NCBI GenBank assembly: GCA_020743695.1
Contig: DYUK01000109.1
Coordinates: 1-46,827, forward strand
DNA: 46,827 nt
Reading direction: 5' to 3'
DNA from: Brevibacterium senegalense
GTDB taxonomy: Bacteria; Actinomycetota; Actinomycetes; Actinomycetales; Brevibacteriaceae
Numbering within the stretch: position 1 is the stretch's first letter; the number at the start of each line of letters is the position of its first letter. A model generated the notes under the pieces. The model saw only the letters and a program-made list of their open reading frames with translations, had not been told where the DNA came from and searched no databases. Of this stretch, positions 36,470 through 45,625 are shown one piece after another. Both the position numbers and the translations under genes were made by a program.

Positions 36470-38554
36470 ATGCACCGCTCACTCGCCGCCGCCGCGGCCG
36501 GTTCGCTCCTGGCACTGACCGTCGTCGCCCCCGCCGCGGCCGTCATCGTCGACGAACCGATCATCGACTCCGCCGACGACGCATCGCTTGCGATCGCACC
36601 GATCGGCACCCACGACACCGGCATCTTCGACGAGTCCGCCGCAGAGATCGTCGTCCACTACGCCGCCGGTCAGCGCACTCTGGTCGTGAACGCGCAGCAG
36701 GGGGTGGTCGACATCCTCGACGCCTCCGACCCCACCGCCCCCACCCATGTCGCAGAGATCACAGCGGAGGGCACCGAGGTCGCGGACGGCTCCACGATCC
36801 CCGCCGGTGCCGTCGCGAACTCCGTCGCGGTGCGCGAGGACGGCCTGGCGGTCGTCGCCGTCGAGGCTCCGGACAAGACGGACGAGGGCTGGCTCCTGTT
36901 CGCCGACGTCCGCGAGGCCGAGCCGACGATCCTGGGCGCCGTCACCGTGGGCGCGCTGCCGGACTCCGTCGTCCTGTCGGAGGACGGCACCTACGCCGTC
37001 ATCGCGAACGAGGGCGAACCGGCCGAGGACTACTCCGTCGACCCCGAGGGCTCGATCGGCATCGTGTCGCTGTCGGACGACGTGGCCGCTGCGGACCAGT
37101 CCCAGTACCGCGCCGCGGACTTCCACGCCTTCGAGGGCGACGCGCTGCCGGAGGGTGTGCGGATCTACGGCGGCCGCGAGGACGCGGGGACGGGCACGCC
37201 CGAGCGCCCGGTGTCCGAGAACCTCGAGCCCGAGTACTCGACCGTCATCGGCGGCCGCGCGTACACGACCCTCCAGGAGGCCAACGCCCTGGCTATCACG
37301 GACCTCGAGTCCGCGACCGTCGAGCGCATCGTCCCGCTCGAGACCACGGATCTGCGCGACGTCGCGTTCGACGTGTCCGACCGCGACGATGCGATCAATC
37401 GGCAGAACTGGCCGGTGACCGCATTCCGCGCTCCGGACACCATCAAGTCCACACAGATCGGGGGCAGCTCATACCTGTTCACCGCGGACGAGGGCGATCT
37501 GCGCGACTGGGACGCCTACAGCGAAGAGGCGCGCGTCAAGGACTTCGGAGACGACGACATCGCACCGCTGTGCGAGTCGGTCGCCGAGGGCACCGACCTC
37601 ACACTCGACGAGCTCACGGAGGACGAGAACCTGGGCCGCCTGACCGCGACGGTCGCCGAGGGCCTGTCCGAGGACGGCACCTGCTACGAGGAGATCCACG
37701 TGAGCGGGTCGCGGTCGTTCTCGATCCTCGACGAGGACGGGACGGAGATCTACAACTCCGGTTCGCTCTTCGAGGAGATCACCTCGGAGGTCCACCCTGA
37801 CTTCTTCAACTCGAACCACTCGGAGTCGAACTTCGACGGCCGCTCGGACGACAAGGGCCCCGAGCCCGAGGCGATCGAGGTGGGATCGATCGGCGATCGC
37901 ACGTACGCGTTCATCGGCTTCGAGCGCACCAGCGGCTTCGTGACGATGGATGTGACCGACCCCCGCTCGCCGGAGTACGTCACCTATGTCAACAACCGCG
38001 ACTTCTCCGTCTCCGGCGAGGACGACCCGGACGCGTTCGCCGGTGCCGGCGACCTGGGCCCCGAGTCCATCACGTTCGTGCCCGGCGAGGATGCTCCCGG
38101 CACGGCTGACGACAGCGTCGCGGACGCGATGCTCATCGTCGGCAACGAGGTCTCCGGCACCACGACGTACTACTCCGTGGAGGACCTCCTGGCGGAGGAG
38201 CCGCAGCCCACGGAGCAGCCGACGGACGAGCCCAGCGAGGATCCCTCCGAGCAGCCCAGCACGGATCCCACGGACGACGCGACGGATGACGCGACAGACG
38301 AGCCCAGCCAGGATCCGTCGGACTCGCCCAGCGCGGAGCCGACGGACGAGCCCACGGGCACGCCCACGGACGATCCGCGCGAGGACGAGGGCGGCGACGA
38401 TGAGGGCGGCAGCGGTGACGACGACGGTCGCGAGGACGGCGACGAGCGCCTGCCCCGCACCGGTGCGACGATTGCGACCGCGCTGACGGTCGGTGCACTG
38501 CTGGTGGGCGGGGGCATCACGGCCCTCGTGATCGCACGCCGCCGCGCTCTCTGA
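36470..38554 (+). CDS. LPXTG-anchored choice-of-anchor I domain surface protein
   Basis: The 694-aa protein has a Sec signal peptide (MHRSLAAAAAGSLLALTVV, cleavage near APAAA), a beta-propeller-like choice-of-anchor I domain to about residue 570 and a Pro/Thr/Asp/Ser-rich spacer of about 80 residues. It ends with LPRTG at 661-665, a hydrophobic segment and RRRAL, so sortase would attach it to peptidoglycan. The domain signature includes DDKGPEPEAIEVG and TYVNNRDF. Homologues are sometimes called alkaline phosphatase on weak grounds. AAAGG lies 5 nt before the ATG. It is monocistronic and ends in a hairpin. Confidence 0.88.
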   Translation: MHRSLAAAAAGSLLALTVVAPAAAVIVDEPIIDSADDASLAIAPIGTHDTGIFDESAAEIVVHYAAGQRTLVVNAQQGVVDILDASDPTAPTHVAEITAEGTEVADGSTIPAGAVANSVAVREDGLAVVAVEAPDKTDEGWLLFADVREAEPTILGAVTVGALPDSVVLSEDGTYAVIANEGEPAEDYSVDPEGSIGIVSLSDDVAAADQSQYRAADFHAFEGDALPEGVRIYGGREDAGTGTPERPVSENLEPEYSTVIGGRAYTTLQEANALAITDLESATVERIVPLETTDLRDVAFDVSDRDDAINRQNWPVTAFRAPDTIKSTQIGGSSYLFTADEGDLRDWDAYSEEARVKDFGDDDIAPLCESVAEGTDLTLDELTEDENLGRLTATVAEGLSEDGTCYEEIHVSGSRSFSILDEDGTEIYNSGSLFEEITSEVHPDFFNSNHSESNFDGRSDDKGPEPEAIEVGSIGDRTYAFIGFERTSGFVTMDVTDPRSPEYVTYVNNRDFSVSGEDDPDAFAGAGDLGPESITFVPGEDAPGTADDSVADAMLIVGNEVSGTTTYYSVEDLLAEEPQPTEQPTDEPSEDPSEQPSTDPTDDATDDATDEPSQDPSDSPSAEPTDEPTGTPTDDPREDEGGDDEGGSGDDDGREDGDERLPRTGATIATALTVGALLVGGGITALVIARRRAL

Positions 38555-38569
38555 GACCGGCGCTGAGAC

Positions 38570-38600
38570 GACGGGGAGTCCGCACTGCGGGCTCCCCGTC
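38570..38600 (+). terminator. Hairpin downstream of the surface-protein gene
   Basis: GACGGGGAG (38570-38578) pairs with CTCCCCGTC (38592-38600), with further pairing of CCGCA/TGCGG inside, starting 16 nt after the stop codon. CTTCGTCT follows in place of a U-tract. Confidence 0.65.
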
Positions 38601-38625
38601 CTTCGTCTCCGGCACATCTGGACTG

Positions 38626-38639
38626 GTGAGGCCCCTCAC
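38626..38639. promoter_or_regulatory. Palindrome upstream of the BCCT transporter gene
   Basis: GTGAGG and CCTCAC flank a CC centre, a perfect 14-bp palindrome about 85-97 bp upstream of the transporter start. It follows the hairpin at 38570-38600 and could be an operator for choline or osmotic control. No regulator gene is in the window. Confidence 0.35.
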
Positions 38640-38722
38640 GATCCGCCGCACCCCCCGCTGAGACCCTGCTACCGTCAATCTCGACCGACAGCTCAGTCAC
38701 CCCTTGCGGAAGGACGTCACAC

Positions 38723-40846
38723 GTGGCCGGAAGCGCCCCAGCAGATCGATCGGAAGCCCCGGCGAACCCGCCGGGCGACGGCAGGCCTCCCCTGGACGAC
38801 CAACCCCGCACGGGGTCCCCCACCCGCATCAACTGGCGCGTCTTCATCACCTCGGGAACGTTGATCCTCGCCGTCGCGCTGTGGGCGATCCTCATGCCGG
38901 AGAACGCCGACACCGTCATCAACACCGCCGTGGTCTGGGTGTCCGCCAACTTCGGCTGGTACTACATCCTCACCGCGACCCTCATGGTGGCGTTCGTCCT
39001 CGTGATCGCTCTCTCCCGGTCCGGTGAGATCCGACTGGGCCCCGACCATTCGCGGCCCACGTACAACCTCTTCACCTGGACGTCGATGCTGTTCGCCGCG
39101 GGCATCGGCATCGACCTCATGTTCTTCTCCGTCTCGGAGCCCGTCACCCAGTACCTCGCTCCTCCGACCGGCGACGGCGAGACGATCGAGGCGGCGCGCC
39201 AGGGCATCGTCTGGACCCTGTTCCACTACGGGATCACCGGGTGGGCGATGTACGCGCTCATGGGTGCCGCCTTCGCCTACTTCGCGTACCGCCGCAATAT
39301 GCCGCTGTCGATCCGTTCCCTGCTGCAGCCCATCCTGGGGAAGCGGATCAAGGGCTGGCTGGGCGACTCCGTCGACGTCGCCGCGGTCCTGGGCACGGTC
39401 TTCGGCATCGCGACGAGCCTGGGGATCGGCGTCGTGCAGCTCAACTACGGCCTCTATCTCATGTTCGGCATCGACCAGGGGACGGCAGCGCAGATCGGCC
39501 TCATCGTCTTCGCGGTCCTGCTGGCGACGCTCTCGACCGTCTCCGGAGTCGAGAAGGGCATCCGCCGGCTCTCCGAGCTCAACGTGCTGCTGGCCATTGT
39601 CCTCCTCTTCTACGTGCTGGTCGCCGGCAAGACCCGGTTCCTGCTGGACGCCCTCGTCATGAACGTGGGCGACTTCCTCTCGCGCTTCCCCGGCATGACG
39701 CTGGACACCTTCGCGTGGGAGCAGCCCGATGAGTGGATGTCCGCGTGGACCCTGTTCTTCTGGGCGTGGTGGATCGCCTGGGCGCCGTTCGTCAGCCTGT
39801 TCCTGGCCCGCATCTCGCGCGGCCGCACGATCCGCCAGTTCGTCACCGGCGTCCTCGTCGTCCCCCTCGCCTTCATCGTCATCTTCATCTCGATCTTCGG
39901 CAACAGCGCACTCGACTTCGTGCGTTCCGGGAACGAGGAGTTCGGCCAGATCGCGATGAATGTGCCGGAACAGGGGTTCTACGACCTCCTGTCCCTGTAC
40001 CCCGGCGCCTTCTTCCTCATCGGTCTTGCGACGGTCGTGGGCCTGCTGTTCTACGTGACGTCCGCGGACTCCGGTGCCCTGGTCCTCTCGAGCTTCACGT
40101 CGGTCATCGACGATCCCCGCGAGGACGGCGCCAAGTCCGTGCGCATCTTCTGGTCCGTCGCGACCGGTGTCCTCACGATGGCGATGCTCATCGTGGGCGG
40201 CGTCACGACGCTCCAGGCCGCCACCGTCATCATCGGGCTGCCCTTCAGCGTCGTCCTCTACCTCGTCATGGCGTCGTTCTGGAAGGCGCTGCGCGTCGAG
40301 GCGCATCAGCGCGAGGGCAGACTGGCCGCGCTGCCGGCCGGCATCGCCTCCGGCGGCGGCCTCAGTTGGCGACAGCGCCTCAGTCGGATGACCGCGCTCC
40401 CCAGCGCCGCACAGGCGCAGAGGTTCCAGGACACGATCGTGGAACCAGCCCTCACGGCAGTGCACGGCGAGCTGGTCGACAAGGGATTCGACGCGACCAT
40501 CGAGCGCACTCCGGTCGATTCACTGCACGTCGACGACGTCGCTCTGTGCGTGCGGTTCGAGGGCGAGCAGTCCTTCGACTACCAGGTCTACCCGGTCCCG
40601 CGCCGCGCGCCCGGGGTGGGCGGCTACGGGGGTCGTGGTGCCCGGGTCTTCCGCCTCGAGGTGTTCTCCGCCGCCGGCTCGCAGGGGTACGACGTGTACG
40701 GCTTCAGCGCCCAGCAGCTCATCGCAGACGTCCTCACCCGGTTCGAATCCCACCTCGAGTTCGTCCGCATCGCCTCCGACGACGGCGGCACCCTCCCCAC
40801 GGAGGGGTCCGCGGCGGAGACGCCCGACTGGCAGGCGGACTTCTGA
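38723..40846 (+). CDS. BCCT family choline/betaine transporter (BetT-like)
   Basis: The 707-aa sodium- or proton-coupled symporter has about 12 membrane segments between residues 35 and 520. The BCCT tryptophan-rich signature FFWAWWIAWAPFVSLFLARI (about residues 342-361) is followed by SRGRTIRQF. GIGIDLMFFSVSEPVTQYL is also typical. A cytoplasmic C-terminal tail of about 180 residues is long, as in E. coli BetT, and may sense osmotic or ionic conditions. The GTG start follows GGAAGGA by 8 nt. Choline as the main substrate is inferred from the choline oxidase and aldehyde dehydrogenase genes that follow. Confidence 0.92.
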   Translation: MAGSAPADRSEAPANPPGDGRPPLDDQPRTGSPTRINWRVFITSGTLILAVALWAILMPENADTVINTAVVWVSANFGWYYILTATLMVAFVLVIALSRSGEIRLGPDHSRPTYNLFTWTSMLFAAGIGIDLMFFSVSEPVTQYLAPPTGDGETIEAARQGIVWTLFHYGITGWAMYALMGAAFAYFAYRRNMPLSIRSLLQPILGKRIKGWLGDSVDVAAVLGTVFGIATSLGIGVVQLNYGLYLMFGIDQGTAAQIGLIVFAVLLATLSTVSGVEKGIRRLSELNVLLAIVLLFYVLVAGKTRFLLDALVMNVGDFLSRFPGMTLDTFAWEQPDEWMSAWTLFFWAWWIAWAPFVSLFLARISRGRTIRQFVTGVLVVPLAFIVIFISIFGNSALDFVRSGNEEFGQIAMNVPEQGFYDLLSLYPGAFFLIGLATVVGLLFYVTSADSGALVLSSFTSVIDDPREDGAKSVRIFWSVATGVLTMAMLIVGGVTTLQAATVIIGLPFSVVLYLVMASFWKALRVEAHQREGRLAALPAGIASGGGLSWRQRLSRMTALPSAAQAQRFQDTIVEPALTAVHGELVDKGFDATIERTPVDSLHVDDVALCVRFEGEQSFDYQVYPVPRRAPGVGGYGGRGARVFRLEVFSAAGSQGYDVYGFSAQQLIADVLTRFESHLEFVRIASDDGGTLPTEGSAAETPDWQADF

Positions 40847-40902
40847 CCGCCCCGCCATTCCCACCCGCACACGCACGCGACTGACGGAAGAAGGTTCATC
40901 CC

Positions 40903-42375
40903 ATGCCCACCACCCTGTACATCGATGGTGCCTGGACGACCGCACTGGACGGCGGCACCCGTGACATCCACTGCCCCGCGAACGGCGAGTTCGTCGCGAC
41001 CGTCGACGAGGCGTCCGAAGCGGACACCGTCGCCGCGATCGAGGCCGCGCGCCGCGCCTTCGACTCCGGCGTCTGGTCGTCCGTCCCCGCCGCGCAGCGC
41101 GGCGCTCTCCTGACCGCGACCGCGGCCACCATCCGCGAGCGGAAGGAGGAGTTCGCGCGTGCGGAGTCCGACGACACCGGGAAGCGGATCGTCGAGTCCC
41201 GGATCGACATGGACGACATCGCGAACTGCTTCGACTACTTCGGTCGCATCGCGGACTCCGAGGCCGGCCGTGTCGTCGATGCGGGCGACCCCGCCGTCCG
41301 GGCGAAGATCGTCTACGAACCGGTGGGCGTGTGCGCTCTCATCACCCCCTGGAACTACCCCCTGCTGCAGACGGCGTGGAAGGTCGCACCGGCGCTGGCC
41401 GCCGGCAACAGCTTCGTCCTCAAGCCCTCGGAGCTCACCCCGCACACCGCGATCCTCCTCATGGAGGTCCTCGACGACCTGGGGCTGCCCGCGGGCGTGG
41501 GGAACCTCGTCCTGGGCGCGGGGGCCACGGCCGGTGCACCGCTGTCGACTCATCGGGACGTCGACCTGGTCTCCTTCACCGGCGGCCTCGTCACCGGGCG
41601 CCACCTCATGGCCAACGCCGCGGCGACCGTCAAGAAGGTCGCGCTCGAGCTGGGCGGCAAGAACCCGAACGTCGTCTTCGCGGACGCGGACTTCGACGCC
41701 GCCCTGGACAATGCGCTCAACGGCGCTTTCATCCACTCCGGCCTCGTCTGCTCCGCCGGCAGCCGGCTCATCGTCGAGGAGTCGATCGCCCCGCGCTTCG
41801 TGGACGAACTGGTGCGCCGGGCAGAGGCGATCCGACTGGGCGGCCCCTACGACGAGCGCGCGCAGACCGGTCCCCTCATCTCCGCCGCCCACCGCGACAA
41901 GGTGACGGCCTACGTCGAGAAGGGCGTCGCCGAGGGTGCACGCGTGCGCTGCGGCGGCCGCTGGGGCGAGGGCGAGTTGGAGAAGGGCTTCTACTACCTC
42001 CCCACCGTCATCGACCAGGTGCACACCGGCATGTCCGTAGTCCAGGACGAGGGCTTCGGCCCGGTCGTCACCGTCGAGACCTTCACCACCGAGGACGAAG
42101 CGGTCGCACTGGCCAACGACACGATCTACGGCCTGGCGGGCGCCGTCTGGACACAGGACGCCGGCCGGTCCGAGCGGATCGCGTCCCGTCTGCGGCACGG
42201 CACCATCTGGATCAACGACTTCGGCCCGTATCTCCCCCAGGCGGAGTGGGGCGGTTTCAAGCAGTCCGGCTTCGGCCGCGAGCTGGGCCCCACCGGCCTG
42301 GCGGAGTACCTCGAGGCCAAGCACATCTACCACAACACGGAGCCGGCGGTCACGGACTGGTTCGCAGAGGACTGA
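40903..42375 (+). CDS. betB: Betaine-aldehyde dehydrogenase
   Basis: The 490-aa NAD(P)-dependent aldehyde dehydrogenase oxidises betaine aldehyde to glycine betaine. ITPWNYPLLQTAWKVAPALA, the catalytic glutamate at residue 249 (ALELGGKNPN) and the catalytic cysteine at 283 (GLVCSAGSRL) are in place, and length is normal. GAAGAAGG lies 8 nt upstream of the ATG. It sits 56 nt after the transporter and 31 nt before choline oxidase. Betaine aldehyde as substrate rests on this context; the fold alone would allow other aldehydes. Confidence 0.92.
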   Translation: MPTTLYIDGAWTTALDGGTRDIHCPANGEFVATVDEASEADTVAAIEAARRAFDSGVWSSVPAAQRGALLTATAATIRERKEEFARAESDDTGKRIVESRIDMDDIANCFDYFGRIADSEAGRVVDAGDPAVRAKIVYEPVGVCALITPWNYPLLQTAWKVAPALAAGNSFVLKPSELTPHTAILLMEVLDDLGLPAGVGNLVLGAGATAGAPLSTHRDVDLVSFTGGLVTGRHLMANAAATVKKVALELGGKNPNVVFADADFDAALDNALNGAFIHSGLVCSAGSRLIVEESIAPRFVDELVRRAEAIRLGGPYDERAQTGPLISAAHRDKVTAYVEKGVAEGARVRCGGRWGEGELEKGFYYLPTVIDQVHTGMSVVQDEGFGPVVTVETFTTEDEAVALANDTIYGLAGAVWTQDAGRSERIASRLRHGTIWINDFGPYLPQAEWGGFKQSGFGRELGPTGLAEYLEAKHIYHNTEPAVTDWFAED

Positions 42376-42406
42376 CCCGGTCGCGGACACCGACGAGAGG
42401 ATGGAC

Positions 42407-43978
42407 ATGAAGACACTGGAGACCTTCGACTACATCGTGATCGGCGGAGGCAGCGCCGGCGCGGCCGTCGCCGCGCGCCTGAGCGAGGACCCCGCCGTCA
42501 CCGTCGGCCTGCTGGAGGCCGGACCCACCGACGTCGACGACCCCGCGGTCCTGGACCTGGAGTCCTGGCCCGCCCTCCTGGAGTCCGGCTACGACTGGGA
42601 CTACCCGATCGAACCGCAGGAGCGCGGCAACTCCTTCATGCGGCACGCTCGCGCGAAAGTCCTGGGCGGCTGCTCGTCGCACAACTCCTGCATCGCCTTC
42701 TGGGCGCCGCGGGAGGACCTGGACGCCTGGGCGCACGAGTACGGCGCCGAGGGCTGGGACGCGGACTCCGTGTACCCGCTCTACCAGCGCCTCGAGACGA
42801 ACGAGGACCCGGAGCCGCATCACGGCACGGATGGCCCAGTCCACATCATGAATGTCCCGCCGGACGACAAGTCGGGTGTGAACCTGCTGGACGCGGCCGA
42901 GCAGGCCGGTCTCCCCCGCTCCCGCTTCAACACGGGCGAGACCGTCGTCGACGGCGCCGGCTTCTTCCAGATCAACCGGCAGGCGGACGGCACCCGTGCC
43001 TCGTCGTCCGTGTCGTACCTGCACCCCCACCTGGATCGCGCGAACCTCTCGATCCTCACCGACACACAGGTGACCCGCATCGAGCTGGACGACGACCTGA
43101 AGGCGACCGGCGTCCACGTCGTCGCGGACATCCACGGACGGACGGCGCGGATCGGCGCGACGCGCGAGGTCATCGTGTCCGCGGGTGCGATCGATTCGCC
43201 CAAGCTGCTCATGCTCTCCGGGATCGGCCCGGCCGACCACCTGCGCGAGGTGGGCGTCGAGGTCCGCGTCGACTCCCCCGGGGTCGGCGCGAACCTGCAG
43301 GACCACCCGGAGGCCGTCATCCGCTGGGAGGCGAAGAAGCCGATGGTGCGCACGTCCACCCAGTGGTGGGAGATCGGTCTGTTCCACGCGACGGAGGAGG
43401 GGCTGGACCGCCCGGACCTCATGATGCACTACGGCACGGTGCCGTTCGACATGCACACGGCGCGTCAGGGCTACCCCTCCGCGGAGGACGAGTTCTGCCT
43501 CACGCCCAACGTGACCCGTGCGCGCTCGCGCGGGACGGTGCGCCTGCGCAGCCGCGACTTCCGTGACAGGCCCCGCGTCGACCCGCGCTACTTCACCGAC
43601 CCGGAGGGCCACGACCTGCGGGTCGCGATCGCCGGGATCAGGCTGGCGCGCGAGATCGTCGCCCAGCCGGCGATGGCCGAGTGGGCCGGCCGCGAGCTCT
43701 CCCCGGGCATCGAGGCGCAGACGGACCAGGAGATCGGCGACTACGTCCTCGCGACGCACAACACCGTGTACCACCCGGTGGGCACCGTGCGAATGGGGCC
43801 GGTGGACGACGACATGTCACCGCTGGATCCGCAGCTGCGGGTCAAGGGCGTGACGGGACTGCGTGTCGCGGACGCCTCCGTCATGCCGGAGATCGTGACG
43901 GTCAACCCCAACATCACGACGATGATGATCGGCGAGAAGGCCTCGGACCTCATCGCCGCGGATCGGGGGCGCGCATGA
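42407..43978 (+). CDS. codA: Choline oxidase (FAD-dependent GMC oxidoreductase)
   Basis: This 523-aa flavoprotein oxidises choline to betaine aldehyde and on to glycine betaine, releasing hydrogen peroxide. It has the Rossmann motif YIVIGGGSAGAAVAARLSED and VLGGCSSHNSCIAFWAPRED. His92 there corresponds to the histidine that covalently binds FAD in the Arthrobacter globiformis enzyme, and Ser94 to its active-site serine. LQDHPE, LMMHYG, NTVYHPVGTVRMG and TVNPNIT keep the remaining active-site residues. The start is taken at 42407, where GAGAGG is 6 nt upstream; the ATG at 42401 directly abuts it. Its stop overlaps the next gene. Confidence 0.95.
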   Translation: MKTLETFDYIVIGGGSAGAAVAARLSEDPAVTVGLLEAGPTDVDDPAVLDLESWPALLESGYDWDYPIEPQERGNSFMRHARAKVLGGCSSHNSCIAFWAPREDLDAWAHEYGAEGWDADSVYPLYQRLETNEDPEPHHGTDGPVHIMNVPPDDKSGVNLLDAAEQAGLPRSRFNTGETVVDGAGFFQINRQADGTRASSSVSYLHPHLDRANLSILTDTQVTRIELDDDLKATGVHVVADIHGRTARIGATREVIVSAGAIDSPKLLMLSGIGPADHLREVGVEVRVDSPGVGANLQDHPEAVIRWEAKKPMVRTSTQWWEIGLFHATEEGLDRPDLMMHYGTVPFDMHTARQGYPSAEDEFCLTPNVTRARSRGTVRLRSRDFRDRPRVDPRYFTDPEGHDLRVAIAGIRLAREIVAQPAMAEWAGRELSPGIEAQTDQEIGDYVLATHNTVYHPVGTVRMGPVDDDMSPLDPQLRVKGVTGLRVADASVMPEIVTVNPNITTMMIGEKASDLIAADRGRA

Positions 43979-44826
43979 GCGGGGATCGAGCACCTCTGAG
44001 TGAGCACACTGCGCACTCCGGCCTCGTCCTGCCGCCCGTGGGGCTGGGGACCTACCGTCTGAACGGTCGGGAGGGGGCGGAAGCGGTCGCGACCGCGCTG
44101 CGGACCGGCTACCGCCTGCTCGACTCCGCCTTCAACTACGAGAACGAGGCAGCAGTGGGTGCCGGCGTGCGCGAGTCCGGTGTGGACCGCGCCGAGGCCG
44201 TGGTCACCTCGAAGCTGGCCGGTCGCCATCACGGCGCCGAGGCCGCGCGCACCGCGATCGAGGAATCCGTCCTCCGCATGGGGCTGGGGCACATCGACCT
44301 CCTGCTCATCCACTGGCCCAATCCCAGCCGGGGCCTCTACGTGGAGGCGTGGAAGGCGCTCATCGACGCGAAGGAGCGCGGCCTCGTCCGCCACATCGGC
44401 GTGTCGAACTTCCTGCCGGAGCACCTGCAGGACGTCGAGGACGCCACCGGTGTGCGGCCGGAGGTCAACCAGATCGAGCTGCACCCGCACTTCCCCCAGG
44501 AGGAGGCGCTGCATCTCCACCGGGACATGGGGATCATCACCCAGGCGTGGAGCCCGATCGGCCGTGCCGGTGACGTACTGGCGGAGCCCGTGGTCCGGGA
44601 CGTCGCCGCCGCGCACGGGATCACGCCCACGCAGGCGGTGCTGGCCTGGCACATCGCGAGGGGTGCACTGCCACTGCCCAAGTCGGCGGATGCGCACCGG
44701 CAGGCGGAGAATCTCGCCGCCGCACAGGTCGTGCTGACAGCGGACGAGGTCGCCGCGATCACGCAGCTGGGACGCACGGATGGCCGTCTGAAAGATCAGG
44801 ACCCGGCGGTCTACGAAGAGTTCTGA
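43975..44826 (+). CDS. Aldo/keto reductase in the choline operon
   Basis: The 283-aa protein is an AKR with the full tetrad: Asp and Tyr in LLDSAFNYENE, Lys in VVTSKLAG and His in LLIHWPNP; GVSNFLPEHL, PEVNQIELHP and LPKSADAHRQ complete the NADP-binding barrel. The ATG at 43975 overlaps the choline oxidase stop (ATGA), so the two are translationally coupled; the track ORF from 43681 is too long. It might reduce an aldehyde that escapes the oxidase or scavenge toxic carbonyls. An AKR is not a usual member of choline oxidation operons. Confidence 0.9.
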   Translation: MSGDRAPLSEHTAHSGLVLPPVGLGTYRLNGREGAEAVATALRTGYRLLDSAFNYENEAAVGAGVRESGVDRAEAVVTSKLAGRHHGAEAARTAIEESVLRMGLGHIDLLLIHWPNPSRGLYVEAWKALIDAKERGLVRHIGVSNFLPEHLQDVEDATGVRPEVNQIELHPHFPQEEALHLHRDMGIITQAWSPIGRAGDVLAEPVVRDVAAAHGITPTQAVLAWHIARGALPLPKSADAHRQAENLAAAQVVLTADEVAAITQLGRTDGRLKDQDPAVYEEF

Positions 44827-44848
44827 CCGGTCACCGCCCCGCTGACGA

Positions 44849-44883
44849 GGAGCCCCCTGAGCCGCACCGGCGCAGGGGGCTCC
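44849..44883. terminator. Bidirectional hairpin ending the choline operon
   Basis: GGAGCCCCCTG (44849-44859) and CAGGGGGCTCC (44873-44883) form a perfect 11-bp stem with a 13-nt loop between the convergent AKR and sirtuin genes, 22 nt past one stop and 6 nt past the other. Confidence 0.7.
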
Positions 44884-44889
44884 GTCCAT

Positions 44890-45624
44890 TCAGGGGGTCG
44901 TGCCTCGCAGCTCCGCGAGGTCTGCGAGGACCGGGGGCAGTTCCTCCTGGAGGTCGCCTCTCACCACGACATCCGCGAGTGAGTCGAACGGTGTGGACTG
45001 CGCGTTCACGATGACCGTCCGCGCCCCGTTCTGCGCGGCGACGGGGACGAGTCCGGCGACGGGGTGGACGCTCAGACCCGTGCCCACGGCCACGAGCACG
45101 TCGCACGCCTCCGCAGCGGCGAACGCGGCGTCGAGGACGTCCGCGTCCAGTGCCTCTTCGAAGAGGATCGTCTGCGCTCGGATGATGCCGCCGCACGTGG
45201 GACAGCGCGGATCGGGGTCTCCCTCACGCACCCTCTGCGCGGCCTCGGCCATGGGACCGGTCGCACGGCAGTCCTCGCACCGCCACGATCGGGCCGTGCC
45301 GTGGACCTCCAGCACGTCCGCGTCGGGGCTGCCGGCTGCCTGGTGCAGGCCGTCGATGTTCTGCGTGATGACGGTGGTCGGATTCCCCGCTGCGGCGAAC
45401 GCGGCGATCGCCCGGTGCGCGGGCGTCGGATCGCGCTCCCACACCCGCGACTCGAGGCGCATCTGCCACGCACGATGCCGGACGGACGCATCGCGCAGGT
45501 ACCAGGAGAGGGTCGACGTGCGTTCGGCCTCGGGATCGCGCGTCCAGACGCCCTGGGGTCCTCGGAAGTCCGGGATTCCCGCGGCGGTGCTGATGCCGGC
45601 GCCGGTGAGCAGGACGATACTCAT
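44890..45624 (-). CDS. Sir2 family NAD-dependent protein deacylase
   Basis: The 244-aa sirtuin removes acyl groups from lysine using NAD. It has LLTGAGISTAAGIPDFRG, the TQNIDGLHQAAG active-site stretch with the catalytic histidine in EVHGTA, a zinc site made by CEDC and CPTC, and VAVGTGLSVHPVAGL. It is about normal length for a bacterial sirtuin. The ATG at 45624 has AGGGG 6 nt upstream and follows the nitronate monooxygenase stop by 1 nt, so the two are co-transcribed. Longer ORFs in the track start inside that gene. Confidence 0.93.
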   Translation of the reverse strand: MSIVLLTGAGISTAAGIPDFRGPQGVWTRDPEAERTSTLSWYLRDASVRHRAWQMRLESRVWERDPTPAHRAIAAFAAAGNPTTVITQNIDGLHQAAGSPDADVLEVHGTARSWRCEDCRATGPMAEAAQRVREGDPDPRCPTCGGIIRAQTILFEEALDADVLDAAFAAAEACDVLVAVGTGLSVHPVAGLVPVAAQNGARTVIVNAQSTPFDSLADVVVRGDLQEELPPVLADLAELRGTTP

Positions 45625-45625
45625 G

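Noticed and set aside
38717-40465. 582-aa minus-strand ORF
   Set aside because: It is antisense to the BCCT transporter, whose membrane topology and signature motif are clear.
42350-43774. 474-aa minus-strand ORF
   Set aside because: It is antisense to choline oxidase, which keeps all active-site residues.
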